Source: Crossaster papposus (Eukaryota; Echinodermata; Asteroidea; Velatida; Solasteridae). From it: a DNA stretch of 64,000 nt. Within the stretch, counting starts at the first letter, position 1, and every line of letters starts with the position of its first letter. Position numbers and translations under genes: made by a program. The stretch covers positions 186,001 to 250,000 of the forward strand of contig JBAIAA010000518.1 in the NCBI GenBank assembly GCA_037893245.1. The letters run 5' to 3'. Of this stretch, positions 55,401 to 64,000 are shown piece after piece. The notes beneath the pieces are model-generated. The model saw only the letters and a list, made by a program, of their open reading frames with translations, ran no database searches and had not been told where the DNA came from.

Positions 55401-57575
55401 GGTGCCATACGAGTACCCATTTCAGTGCCATGTACCTGTAGATAGTGCTTATCTAGGAAGGAAAAATTATTCTTTGTTAGTACAAGTTTCATGAGGGCGC
55501 GTATGTCACTTATGGGAGGGGTCGTGTGTCCTGCCCTAGCTAGGGTTATGGAACAGGCACGAATACCTTCTTCGTGTGGTATGTTAGTGTACAGGGATGA
55601 GACGTCAAAGGTCCCAATGATGGCCGTTCTGGGAATCTGGTCCTTGATTCCTTCGAGCTTGCGCAGGAAGTCCGGGGTGTCATGGATGTATGATGGAATC
55701 CTATGGACAAGGGGTTTAAGAAAACTGTCAATAAACAGGGAGATGTGTTCCGTGGGTGAGCCATTACCCGAGACGATAGGCCTACCAGGGTTACCAGTCT
55801 TGTGAATCTTGGGGAGAAGATAAAACCTGGCAGTTCTACAGTCATCAGTGGGTGAAAGAAATTTGTGAGCTTTCTTTGACAGTTGGTCACGTGATCGCAT
55901 GTCATCAAGCAAATGCTGTATCTCTCGAGAGAATGTACCTGTGGGATCAGAGTCAAGGCAGATATAGTTAGTACGGTTGTCCAACTGACGGTGGGCCTCG
56001 TCGATGTACTGCTGACGATCCATGATGACCACGGCTGAGCCTTTATCAGCTGGCTTGATGATGATGTCAGTACGAGAACGCAAAGCAGCAAGTGCAAGGC
56101 GCTCTTCCCTGGGGAGGTTATCATGGGTCCTGTGGGGAAAGTTACCAGGGTTAGTGACTTGGGTATTGACAACTTGAACGTATGTTTCGAGAGCTGGTAC
56201 ACGATTCTTAGGGGGTACCTATGCGCTCTTGACACGGAAGGGTTCTGGGTCACAAGGGTCAGAATCAAGAAAAAACTCACGGAGACGGATCCTACGATAG
56301 TATTCCGTGAGATCTTGGCTGAGCTGTACCTGGTTCACAGTACGGGGAGTGGGACAGAAGTTCAGACCCTTGGAGAGAAGTTTGTGTTCAGCATCTGATA
56401 CGGATGAAGAGGAAAGGTTAATAACAGTATTGGCAGGGGGTGTTATCGATTGGGGCTTGGGACGTCTAAAACGTCTCTGTCTGCGTTGATGCTGCTTGGC
56501 AAGCAAGCCACCAATCTTCTTGTTTCTCCTGTTGATAAGAACAGAGTCAAGGTTAGATAGGCCCCTATCAATCTCATCATGGAATTCCCTGTACCTGGTG
56601 TCTGTACAGCTGGATCTGAGTTCTGAGTCAAGGTGGGCTATATTCTGGTGGAGGTCCTGAAGAATAAAATGACACTGTTGAGAGAGGATATTAATTAGTT
56701 TAACGGATGCACCATGCAGAACTTGATTCCACCTCCTTTGTAGGTGTGGCGAGAGGGTTCCTAAGCACGGAGAGGGAGATAGTTGCAAACCTTTAGATTA
56801 TCGCAGAATACAACAATGTGTTATTAAAGTTGGTGTGTCTTCACTTTTACAAAATTCCGATTTTCTTTTTCCGAACAATTTTTTAAAAATAAATACCATG
56901 TACAATGTAACATAACAAATGTTGGTGTTTTTTTTGTTTTTTTTTGCATTGGCAAGTTTTTACACATTGATAACAAGTGGTTTGTATTATTGCACCAATA
57001 AACTTGATTGACTTTTTTAATACACCATGGGATTGGATGACAACTGTTTTTCGTGGGATGTCTCATTCGAAAGCTCATATTAACATAATGCTAGACAATT
57101 TTCAATTCAATTTAAAAACTATATGTTTCCGTGTGAAACCCCCTAAAAACACGGGCACACCAACTTCAAGTATAAAAAAAACCCAATATAAATTTTGATA
57201 GGCACATTTCTATCGATCCTATATTTTACATACCATAGCATCGTAGCCACTAATATTCATGAAGTAAGAGGTAGCTTGCCCCTTGTACAGATAAAACCAC
57301 GCGGTTCCCTGGAACTGGTCGCCAGCGTCGAGCAGCAAGACGTTCTCTTCCTCCCCTCGTACCTGACGGACCCTGGAGACCCGCCTAGCCACACCACCGA
57401 AGCATTGTCCGTCATCGGACTCCTTCGTGCTGCACTCGCCACCGTACCCGTCGAACTGTTCAAAACGCGCGTGCACGTCATTCGTATGCAGGATTGTCAA
57501 CTTGAACGAAGCCGCGAAAGTCATCGGACAGATAGCCGCCAGCACCAGAGAAATACGTAAACCGACCCACCGCAT
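43277..57575 (-). CDS. NT5E: Ecto-5'-nucleotidase (CD73), complete, eight exons
   Basis: A GPI-anchored surface enzyme that hydrolyses extracellular AMP to adenosine using two metal ions. Minus-strand exons: 57575-57234, 51472-51259, 50722-50534, 49840-49637, 48768-48526, 47910-47755, 44101-43901 and 43467-43277. All junctions are in phase and the product is 579 residues (human 574). An N-terminal signal peptide (ISLVLAAICPMTFA) precedes LTILHTNDVHARFEQ. Metallophosphatase motifs TNDVHAR, LDAGDQFQG, GNHEFDNG, ALGHAGYD and GGHSNTFLYTG appear in order. The C-terminal domain follows with DECNLGNLLADA, LLNGGGIRA and TNSYIAGGRDGY. The last exon ends with a hydrophobic stretch, LASTWLLLVVFLNVLL, as expected for GPI attachment. 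The ATG at 57575 is chosen because the frame extends upstream only to a TTG. Intron 1 (5.8 kb) holds a Penelope-like element. Confidence 0.96.
43563..43682 (-). mobile_element. Short 3' fragment of the Penelope-like element
   Basis: The block from AATCAAATAAGTTAAGAGGG through CAACATACAGCATGATGCAC matches the 3' tail of the element at 53769-53887 with few differences. It lies about 100 bases beyond NT5E exon 8, in intron 7. A more diverged piece is at about 37250-37312. Confidence 0.8.
43735..43860 (+). mobile_element. Second tRNA-like SINE fragment
   Basis: TATGGCCTCGTGGTCTGGAGC (A-box-like) and GGGTTTGAGTCCGGC (B-box-like), then CTTGGGCAAGACTAA. A related piece is at about 9960-10010. It lies in NT5E intron 7. 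Confidence 0.5.
43901..44101 (-). CDS. NT5E: NT5E exon 7: adenine-binding region
   Basis: It encodes GLIVTYDLSKPKGSRVV, then VEVRCTECDVPRFVPFDL and YKVVTNSYIAGGRDGYTMI. The two cysteines match the human CTKC pair. The aromatic residue expected to stack on adenine in human CD73 (NFLANGGDGF) is Tyr here. Confidence 0.95.
44278..44793. mobile_element. Imperfect inverted-repeat element with nested small hairpin
   Basis: TTTGCTAAACTATACATTTT and AAACGTTAGGATATACTCAA at the left recur inverted at the right (about 44700-44793). Inside, CTTTAATGTGACGTGACACA and TGGGTGTCACATTAAAGG form a short hairpin (44398-44455). Confidence 0.78.
45238..47604 (+). mobile_element. Retroelement-like composite with paired direct repeats
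   Basis: Repeat A (45238-45384 and 46874-47021) starts AAATGCCATTTCTTTTCGG and contains a TATAAAAG promoter-like box. Repeat B (46722-46878 and 47448-47604) starts ATGAGCGAGTTCCAGTGC. The order is A-x-B directly joined to A-y-B, with an AATAAA before the second B. The x part holds a short gag-like frame (45696-45950) and a three-copy tandem repeat of about 190-200 bp (46067-46655). This looks like LTR-type or tandemly joined defective retroelements in NT5E intron 6. Confidence 0.65.
45696..45950 (+). pseudogene. Gag-like fragment
   Basis: The frame has an acidic start, then DSLTEALDLVKKQRKLIKLP, then SEDEKHLRKAEKSTTAK. The HG...V-KEN-VADNL-EDSEDEK-LRKAE style resembles short gag/nucleocapsid-like segments of DIRS- or Gypsy-type elements. 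No RT or protease was seen nearby. Identification is from pattern memory only. Confidence 0.4.
47755..47910 (-). CDS. NT5E: NT5E exon 6
   Basis: It encodes EITIGDVSTVTPFRSTIDTV, then SIQGVYLMQALENSVAEYD and GRFLQLA. It aligns with the human ITWENLAAVLPFGGTFDLVQ region. The acceptor TCTCCTAAG and donor GTGCGT are weak but keep phase on both sides. Confidence 0.93.
47992..48135 (-). mobile_element. TTAA MITE CCAGTTCGCGCC, internally deleted copy
   Basis: About 144 bases. One end runs straight into the interior block GGGAAGCACACCCACGC, so roughly 100 bases are missing. It lies in NT5E intron 5. Confidence 0.85.
48526..48768 (-). CDS. NT5E: NT5E exon 5: start of the nucleotide-binding C-terminal domain
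   Basis: It encodes DECNLGNLLADAYVRQAV and VSIALLNGGGIRASLQQ, both C-terminal 5'-nucleotidase signatures that bind the substrate. The acceptor is GCATCAG and the donor GTAAGC. Confidence 0.95.
49372..49502. mobile_element. Short palindromic element ACTGTCAACATAAATTAG
   Basis: 131 bases whose arms (ACTGTCAACATAAATTAGTC and AAAATAACGT) are inverted at the right end. A MITE-like fold-back in NT5E intron 4. Confidence 0.8.
49637..49840 (-). CDS. NT5E: NT5E exon 4: domain linker
   Basis: It encodes TVVHPDDDATANVLVVQDY and TFGKYLGRLDVTFDD, ending GNPILLDNSAQP. This covers the end of the catalytic domain and the bridging helix region. The donor GTAAGTG and acceptor CTTACAG are clean. Confidence 0.95.
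49881..50122 (-). mobile_element. TTAA MITE CCAGTTCGCGCC, full copy in NT5E intron 3
   Basis: A reversed full copy starting 41 bases upstream of the NT5E exon 4 acceptor (49840) on the minus strand, between exons 3 and 4. Confidence 0.92.
50534..50722 (-). CDS. NT5E: NT5E exon 3: GHAGYD and GGHSNTFLYTG motifs
   Basis: It encodes MIALGHAGYDVDLKIAREV and VVIGGHSNTFLYTG, the remaining histidine metal ligands. The acceptor is TTTTTGTTTTAG and the donor GTGAGTGCA. Confidence 0.96.
51259..51472 (-). CDS. NT5E: NT5E exon 2: GNHEFDNG motif
   Basis: The acceptor TATATTACAG and donor GTGAGT flank the exon. It opens AIGNHEFDNGPEGL, which carries the catalytic Asn/His and Asp residues, and continues IGIIGYTYARTPEFWNT. 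Confidence 0.96.
52280..52618 (+). mobile_element. MITE AGGGATCGTATACG, copy in NT5E intron 1
   Basis: Collinear with 27280-27667 with a short internal deletion; the right TTAA is mutated to TTCAA. Confidence 0.85.
53246..53605 (-). mobile_element. MITE AGGGATCGTATACG, reversed, truncated copy
   Basis: It starts at TTAAAGGGATCGTATACG and is reversed relative to 27280. It loses its far end within AACAAACAGTGGGTTTAAG, 160 bases before the Penelope-like 3' tail. Confidence 0.82.
53765..56820 (-). mobile_element. Penelope-like retroelement with GIY-YIG endonuclease, in NT5E intron 1
   Basis: The minus-strand reading frame spans about 56803-54233 with one in-frame stop (TAG at 56219-56221). The reverse transcriptase carries KPADKGSAVVIM, LPKIHKTGNPGRPIVSG, GTFDVSSLYTNIPHEEG, GTRMAPSFACLFLG and the catalytic RYIDDVFFIW. 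The C-terminal GIY-YIG nuclease reads VIYLISCRFCGVQYVGET with the downstream Arg and His (KKRFYGH). The combination is diagnostic of endonuclease-bearing Penelope-like elements (Neptune/Poseidon-type by overall look). No ATG is obvious at the 5' end, so it may be 5'-truncated. The 3' tail reaches about 53769, where a block is shared with 43563-43680. It lies in the same direction as NT5E. Confidence 0.92.
54233..56803 (-). pseudogene. Penelope-like RT/GIY-YIG ORF, interrupted by one TAG
   Basis: About 852 codons run in one frame apart from a stop at 56219-56221, where related elements usually have Trp in a K-S-x-W-x-P-P motif (here KSA-stop-VPPKNR). The upstream part is a helical N-terminal region ending LREFFLDSDP. 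The downstream part holds the polymerase and nuclease. A TGG-to-TAG change would explain it. Confidence 0.8.
57234..57575 (-). CDS. NT5E: NT5E exon 1: signal peptide and first metal motifs
   Basis: It starts MRWVGLRISLVLAAICPMTF and is followed by the family signature LTILHTNDVHARFEQ and by NVLLLDAGDQFQGTAWF, which supply metal ligands. It ends NISGYDAM before the donor GTATGT, in phase 0. Confidence 0.95.
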
Positions 57576-57839
57576 CGTGGTCAATGTTTCCGAAGAGGAT
57601 GATCAAGAAAAACTTTGTTTCTTGTAGCAGTAGTGTACATGCACACACACATTCACCGAACTTAGTGTTTCTATATATTGCGCTTAGCTATAGGTCGCGT
57701 TCACCGTGGCACGACAATCGGCTTTTGTTGCGTCAACACAGATTCAGCATATTGCTATTCATATTTTAGTTTCAATGGGTATGGGGGTGCGTTAGGTAAC
57801 AATAGTATAGAGATTGCATAATTGAGGAGGGGGCCGGGG

Positions 57840-57841
57840 GT

Positions 57842-57876
<35 letters not shown>
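57840..57876 (+). repeat. Poly-G tract
   Basis: An almost uninterrupted run of about 35 G. Smaller homopolymer runs are at 13750 (C), 48868 (T) and 54112 (G). Confidence 0.95.
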
Positions 57877-57878
<2 letters not shown>

Positions 57879-57981
57879 TAAGGGGGAGTCTCTCGGTCTC
57901 ATATGATGGGTATATCTCATTTAAAAGCTCATAACAAATGCAATGGTAGACAATTATTGTAAAAAGCACAGACATGCCAAC

Positions 57982-58763
57982 TTTAAAGGGAAATTCCAGG
58001 CTCAATATTATTTTACCTAGTCTAATAGGTCTAAGTCTAATAACATACTGACTCCGCAGAGAATTTGTTTGATTTGTTATTGAGAACGACACATGCGCCT
58101 ATTTTATTCACGATTTCTTGCCATTCAGGAGTACAGGGGCGCGGCCATATTGTTCAAATTTCCCGCCTCGCCCGGGAAATTATGACGTTGTGTCTGCACC
58201 TCAATGCACATCGCTCTATTGCCTGTTGTTCGCGCTGGTATCCCACTTTGACGCGGCCAACTACATTATGCAGACGTATGTTGTACGGCGCCCGACTATT
58301 GCGAGTACATGTATTACATTTCTGTGCAGAATATCGACTTGACGCGCCACAATCTATCGTTTATTTTTGTATTTTTTGGGAAGAATAGAAAATCTGTGAG
58401 CTAGTAATTATTGCATCAGGCCTTTCTCCGTATGATTTTGAGCCCACTTTCACATGTACAGTACACATTATGCATACACTATACTGTACACAAAAGGGTT
58501 AACTTGCATTCGTTGCGCGTGCAGGGCCGCTATATCGGTCGGGCTTCGAGTACTGATGGTACAGACACTACGTCACATATCTCGGATGTACCGATGAACC
58601 AGAACATAATGGCGGCTCACATGACGGTATAAGCGCAGTGCGAGAAAATCTCTATTTTATATGATTACCGAGACCGATAAAAACGAAATAAAAATCAAGT
58701 CACAATGACAATTGACACTCTTTAACATTATGCAATTATAAACTATGGGTGGAGTTTCCCTTT
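57982..58763. mobile_element. Possible TTAAAGGGAAATTCCA MITE
   Basis: TTTAAAGGGAAATTCCAGGC at the left and TGGAGTTTCCCTTTAACG at the right form short inverted ends like those of other TTAA+AGGG families here. The interior is unlike the other families. Confidence 0.5.
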
Positions 58764-58769
58764 AACGTA

Positions 58770-60700
58770 TACAACACAATCCATGTAATCGGTGTTCTAA
58801 TAGTAGGACGCAACTGTCGGAACGCTTCAGTTTGCCAAGGTCGCTGCCATTGTTAGCGAGCTTGAGGAATTACAAACCTCGCCTGGTAAACGCACTATAT
58901 ACATCGTTATCGCCGTGTAAAGCTTCAGAGCTCTGTTTCTATACCTCGCATTGACCCGGTGAGGTCACGCAAAATGTTGATTTATTCGGTTCGAGTGCCG
59001 GGCGAATGTAGAATAAATCTACTTTATCATTGTTATGTAAACGATGTACGGTTCAGCGGTACAGAGCGAGTGATTTGAATAGGGAGTGGTACATGCTGTG
59101 ATCGTATGGAATAGTTTTGCGAAATAACACAATAGAATTGCGTTGGTTGGCAAAACAATTGCGTTATTTGGCAATACAAATATTTGTTTAGCACTGTTAA
59201 AACTTGGCACGATCGGGCTTCCGTAATTTGTGATCCATTGACATGAACATGAACGTTGGTAATAGTGTATAGATCGGGGCGGACATCCGGGAACTGTCAT
59301 AAAAACGCGTCACAATACGTCGCCGCGCCGGTAAAAACGATGATCGCGCGCGCAGTCTTGTACGCTACAGTGTAGTGTCAGCGCGTATTGTTTTCATCGG
59401 CGCGCTGACCTGTGACGTATGTCCGCGGTGATCAATAATTCGACAACCATATTTTGACACCCATCCGTCTAAAACCTCGCCCCAATTCGGCTTGGGTCAT
59501 AACTTGTCCATGTCCAGGTTTTAAACGTATAGGACTACGTTTAAAACCGGCCAACCACATATTAATTGTATTCCCTTCAAAGTAAACTCGGCGACGCCAT
59601 GAAGACGTCATTTTGTAGTTTTATAGGATTTGTTTTTAATAATCATTTCAGCATTTCAACAATCTTGCTATCCAGCAAACTCAACATGGCAAATTAAAAA
59701 AAAATCCATTGTTTAGTGGATCACTGATTACGTAACGTCATTATGGTGTAATAAAGATACAAATTGAGATCAAGAGGAATAAGACATTGCCAAGTTGGTT
59801 TCAACGTACACCTCAGCTACTGAACTCTCAATGGAACGCAGAATGCGAAAAAGCCCCACACCACACGAAAGCGTTGACTTCACAAAACAGATATAAAGTG
59901 TGATTTTTTTTATTTATCAATGTTATCAATAAATGAGAAAAAAACCTTCATTTGTCGCTTGGGGTTTGTTTTATTTTGCTGGTATACATTGTTTTATGCA
60001 TGCAATGTGTTTTTCTATTTAAACTGAGATACAATTTGCACACACACACACACACTACATGCATGCACACAAGAAAATTACAAAGAAATTAAAAAAAAAA
60101 ACAGTCCAGTGTTAAAATAATAAAAAAAGTACGGATTAGCAGATAAATCCCTATTCGCTCGAGCTTGAAAATGAAAAACCAAAAAACAACCGAGTCACGG
60201 TATTGTAATGTGCATGAACTACACGTTAGCACAAAGCCATTTCCAATGACTTCATTTTCGACCAATGAGGGCACAGGAATACCTATGCCATGTCATGGTG
60301 GGATGTTCCGTTGTTACTTATTGAGAACGTTAGGATTTGTCTGGATGCGCCCTGATCAGTGTGAAATTCGGTTGTGGCCACCGTCAGAAGATGGAAAATC
60401 TCGTCGTTTAAAGAAAGGTTAGTTTAGTGGTTCGAAGCTTCTTTTTTACGTTATAAATTTCACTCTCTAAATGTCATAACATTTCCAATCTGATTTGATA
60501 ATATAACAGAATGTTTCTGATTCCAAAAGAAAATGTACATAATATTGACAGTCGGTGAATAAAACGGATGTTTCGGACCAAATTCCAGGCGTCGTCGCTA
60601 GCTCATTAAGTATTCAAAACGAGGTCACCAACAAAGTGCCATGCATATAGCGCACATAAAATGAACGGCTTTTCAGTGCGCTGCCGGCTGGCGATAATTT
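58770..60700. other. Region upstream of NT5E: no supported gene
   Basis: A (CA)n run is at 60043-60055. A plus-strand frame at about 60165-60419 reads GFVWMRPDQCEIRLWPPSED before a GTTAGT donor-like site. It matches nothing I know and could be an exon or chance. Confidence 0.4.
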
Positions 60701-60729
60701 CTTTCTGCAGGTAGGTTGGTATATTAGCC

Positions 60730-60889
60730 AATCAGAACACAGATGGTGTTGACGTCATCGATGATGTTAGAGTTGTCTGGGACAACCCTAACCCTAACCC
60801 TAACCCATAACCCTAACCCCTAACCCCAGTCAGATTCCAGACAACTCTAACATCATCGATGACGTCAATACCATCTGTGTTCTGATTGC
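60730..60889. repeat. Inverted repeat enclosing telomere-like (CCCTAA)n
   Basis: CAATCAGAACACAGATGGT and GACGTCATCGATGATGTTAG at the left are mirrored at the right. The loop is AACCCTAACCCTAACCC with variants (60785-60826). Confidence 0.88.
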
Positions 60890-60908
60890 TAATAAAAGTA
60901 CACTATCA

Positions 60909-61619
60909 CACTAAAAATTGTTGGGTTGAAAATAACCCAACTGATAACCGAATGCTAGGTTAATATTGCACAATCCCAACGTTGGGTTATTTCAACCCAA
61001 CCCTGGTACATGGTGGGTTGTAGGGATAACCCAAGAAATGAGTTGAAAAATAAACCAAATTCTAGGCTGAATCTAACTCGCTGTGTTGGGTCATTATGGC
61101 TTTACAACCCAACAAATGGTTAATATTGTGTTATTAATATAATACGTGTGTTTCTGCGATATTATTGACACTGCTTAATTTGTGATGTATTATATAAACT
61201 CAGCCAAACAAGTGGGAAATATTTCAATTCAGGAAAACATTTAAAAATGTTGCTGCGCTTTGGATAACTTGTGCTAAACCAATATAATGGGTTAATATTA
61301 ACCCTTCGTGATTGGTTATAGTTCAATATTTAACCCATAATGTTGGGTAACTTGTGTTAGACTAACCCAATGGGTTAATATTAACCCATCGTGATTGGTT
61401 ATATTTCAATATTTAACCCATAGTGTAGGGTAACTTGCGTTAGACTAATCTAATGGGTTAATATTAACACATCGTGTTTCGTTATTTTCTTTAACTTATT
61501 CAAATGAGTTAAAATTAGCACATCGTGATGGGTTATTTTTCAAGATTTAACCCATAAATTTAACCCAACTGGCACAACACAGCTGTTGGGTTACAGGAAC
61601 AACCCATCAATTTTTAGAC
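60909..61619. mobile_element. Fold-back element rich in TTGGGTTA/TAACCCAA
   Basis: CTAAAAATTGTTGGGTTG at the left and AACCCATCAATTTTTAG at the right. A dozen or more AACCCA/TGGGTT boxes lie in between, including tandem AATGGGTTAATATTAACCCA units (61290-61460). Confidence 0.78.
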
Positions 61620-61832
61620 TTATTTTTAACACTATTTTCAACTTCAGTTTCTATAAAGTGCAATTTCTATAGAAATTCAAGTTTTGTAGAAGTTCTACAG
61701 AGTTCTGTAGAACATAAATATATTTTATAGAAGATCCAGGAGGTTTCTATAGAGAGCGTTCTATATATTGATATAGAACATTTTTGTATGGGATTCTACG
61801 AAAGAAAAAGTGTTTTATTAATTACTAAGGCT

Positions 61833-62185
61833 TAAGCCATGTTCCCATTGGACTTAATTTTGTTAGAGTACCGCGACTTTTCTTTAGAATGACAAAATTA
61901 AATCCAATGGGGACGCACGGTAAACTGACCTCCCTGTCAACTTACCGCGACCGTGATGTAAAATGAACATGCAGGCCGAAAGAGGTCGCGGAAGACTTCC
62001 GCGCAGCCACGGTAAATTATCAGGGCCGCAATGTGTGACATTCTGCCAGTCTCGAACAGCGAATGAACCGTTCCGTCGCGGAATATAAGTCCAGGTGGGA
62101 ACGCGTGGTAGATTCACGCTAAGGAATGCCGCGGTAAGTTTCCGCGTGGCCGCGGAAGAAAAAGTCCAATGGGAACACGGCTTTA
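61833..62185. mobile_element. Fold-back element, short form of the 607-1331 element
   Basis: Nearly identical to the ends of 607-1331 but missing about 370 bases between GGTAAATTATCAGGGCCGC and AATGTGTGACATTCTGCC. It is an internally deleted derivative. Confidence 0.85.
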
Positions 62186-62189
62186 GGCC

Positions 62190-64000
62190 CTATTTGACGA
62201 TTTACCGTCAACTTACTTTTAAGGTGGTCCTTGTAGAAGCAGAAAATCAAAAAATCGGCAGGCAAATACAAATGAAATAGCAACGATTACTTGCAAGTCC
62301 GTCTGTGCTCTAAATCGAAATGGCCCAGACCTCGCATATGAATCAAGTCTTATATATAATTCAGGGGGCTCTTTTGTTTTATAACGCCCGGCCCACCCAC
62401 AGATTCTGTGTCTTGATTGGCCGAGAGCGAGTCACGTGGTATTTTTTAAAATTGTTGTTACTATCTTTCTGTGCACGGTCAAAAGTACTATACCATGTCA
62501 AAGTACTATATCGATGGCGCAGTACTTGTAAGCCTTGTTCAAGGCCATCGTCGTTCATTACTTAGTTGATTTGCATATATAGTGGCCGCGTGGGGTCGCT
62601 GTTCGCGATGTATTTTTTGCACTGTGCATGCTGATCTTTTAAACTGCAGCGAGCGGGTGGATTTCGGACAAAATAAACGACGATGGCTCATCATAATAAT
62701 AAGCCTGGTTTTCAACAAACGATGACAACCGGTAAACAAAATGTGGTTCCTCTTATTGTTACTTCATTGCATTTGATCTGTGATTGGTTAAGGGATCAAC
62801 TCAAGGCCATCCTCAAACGGACGCGTGATCGGGCCGGATGGCTGGGCCATGCGTGCGTGTGCGCCGTATAATAACACTGCATTGCATGTAGTTTGGTGAG
62901 GCACCCCAAAAAATTGTTTGCCGGTGTGAAAGGTAATTCTGTCCCCCCCTGGTAAATGTGTTCCCCCGGACAGACTTACCAGGCCGTTACCCGGTAAATC
63001 AGCCCGGGAAATACATTTACCTAGGTATTTATGTCTCTCTCAAGGGAATGTTGTCCCCCTTCCACCAACGTTAAAGGATCCACGGTTGTAAATAAGCCGA
63101 AAATTGCTTGCTTCGACCAGATCACATTTTGCATGCCCAGGAAATAATTGTCGAATAAGCATTTTGAGAGCCATGCATTTGAAGGATTGTAAAAATACAG
63201 TGTACCACCTCGGTCCGGGAGTGTGAGCTTCTAATTCTGAGCATTTGGGATGAATCTGGCCCTGGAATTGGCACTACTTGGCTCTTGAGCGAGAGGGTAC
63301 TTTTTCAAAATGGACGCTCTGCAGATTGGGCTTCAGCGCTAGTTTTAGGGGTGTTCTCCTTTGGAGGGAAATATCACCCCAAAGTTATGAGATGACCCCA
63401 CACAAATTGAAAAGAAAATGAAAGATGGTGAAATAAGCTTCATTTTGGTGTATAGTTTAGTCACCTTGGAGAGTTGCGAGTCTACGGCGTACGTTAGAGG
63501 GCGCCCCGCATCGCAAGGGTCGTCTTGCAAACAAGACTATGCGTACCCGTACGTACCACCAGGTCGAGAATGATTATGAATTTCACACAAACTCAGTTCC
63601 TTTGGATTGCCAGATAAAACAACGGCCAAGTGTATGCCAAAACCTTTTTTGTAGGACAGTACATGTATTACTTTTGACAGATGTAATATTACCTTGATGC
63701 TACTATCTCCACCCACGATTGGTCAGAAACTGATGCCACTATTATTTGTTTTGATAAGGACTCAATATGCTAAGTTTTAAATGTTTTTGTGATTGTCTGG
63801 TACAACTCAAATGTTATAAACATGTTCGTGGTGTTCTATTTTTTGTTATACATTGCCTCAAATGTTTACAACTATACATTTGTTAGCCACTGCACGCACA
63901 TCTATTTTACTAAATATGTACTGTAGACTATCATAAATTCTTCCAAATAGGCACTTTGGGAGACAAATTAGCGATAGTTTTGATTCACTTGGGAGACAGT
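62190..64000. other. Window end: no supported gene
   Basis: No exon-like frame with convincing splice sites. A small inverted block around GGTAAATGTGTTCCCCCGG (62930-63060) is the only structure noted. Confidence 0.5.

Noticed and set aside
55260..56398. Plus-strand and alternative minus-strand frames in the Penelope element
   Set aside because: The RT/GIY-YIG frame accounts for the conservation; the others lack motifs.

Overview
This is a repeat-rich piece of animal nuclear genome. Coding sequence is in short exons with GT-AG introns, and most of the rest is transposon-derived or satellite DNA. Protein-level similarity is to bilaterian genes (IGHMBP2, AATF, SNRPC, NT5E). A Penelope-like element and many small fold-back transposons suggest a marine invertebrate deuterostome, most likely an echinoderm. 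The species assignment is inference; no base-level search was possible.

Layout. (1) 1719-9616, plus strand: the 3' part of an IGHMBP2/SMUBP-2 helicase gene in six exons (end of the helicase core, R3H, AN1 finger). It has an unusual internal 3 x 38-residue repeat, degraded copies of one helicase exon in its introns, and two 21-bp minisatellite blocks. (2) 11355-13215, plus strand: the last two exons of an unrecognised gene, the first with an apparent 1-bp frameshift. (3) About 14.7-18.5 kb: an AT-rich satellite of about 87 bp, followed by a second, GC-richer higher-order tandem repeat. (4) 18773-22061, minus strand: three exon-like blocks of AATF (Che-1/Traube) with single-base frameshifts and missing exons, probably a pseudogene. 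A 19-bp minisatellite and a long-TIR element lie inside it. (5) 26052-38745, minus strand: a complete five-exon U1 snRNP protein C gene (SNRPC), starting with an 8-base coding exon. (6) 43277-57575, minus strand: a complete eight-exon ecto-5'-nucleotidase gene (NT5E/CD73) with signal peptide and GPI-type C-terminus. Intron 1 carries a Penelope-like retroelement of the same orientation. (7) 57.6-64 kb: no convincing gene; several fold-back elements, one enclosing telomere-like repeats.

The genes are unrelated housekeeping or surface-enzyme genes (RNA/DNA helicase, splicing, extracellular AMP hydrolysis). Nothing suggests an operon or shared pathway. Splice phases agree at every junction in IGHMBP2, SNRPC and NT5E, so those models are strong. 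The window is most notable for layered transposon history: at least eight small terminal-inverted-repeat families, two nested or long-TIR insertions with intact 8-bp target duplications, TTAA-flanked MITEs, a retroelement composite near 45-47.6 kb, and satellite arrays seeded inside genes. I found no CRISPR array, bacterial gene or obvious new defence-type system.
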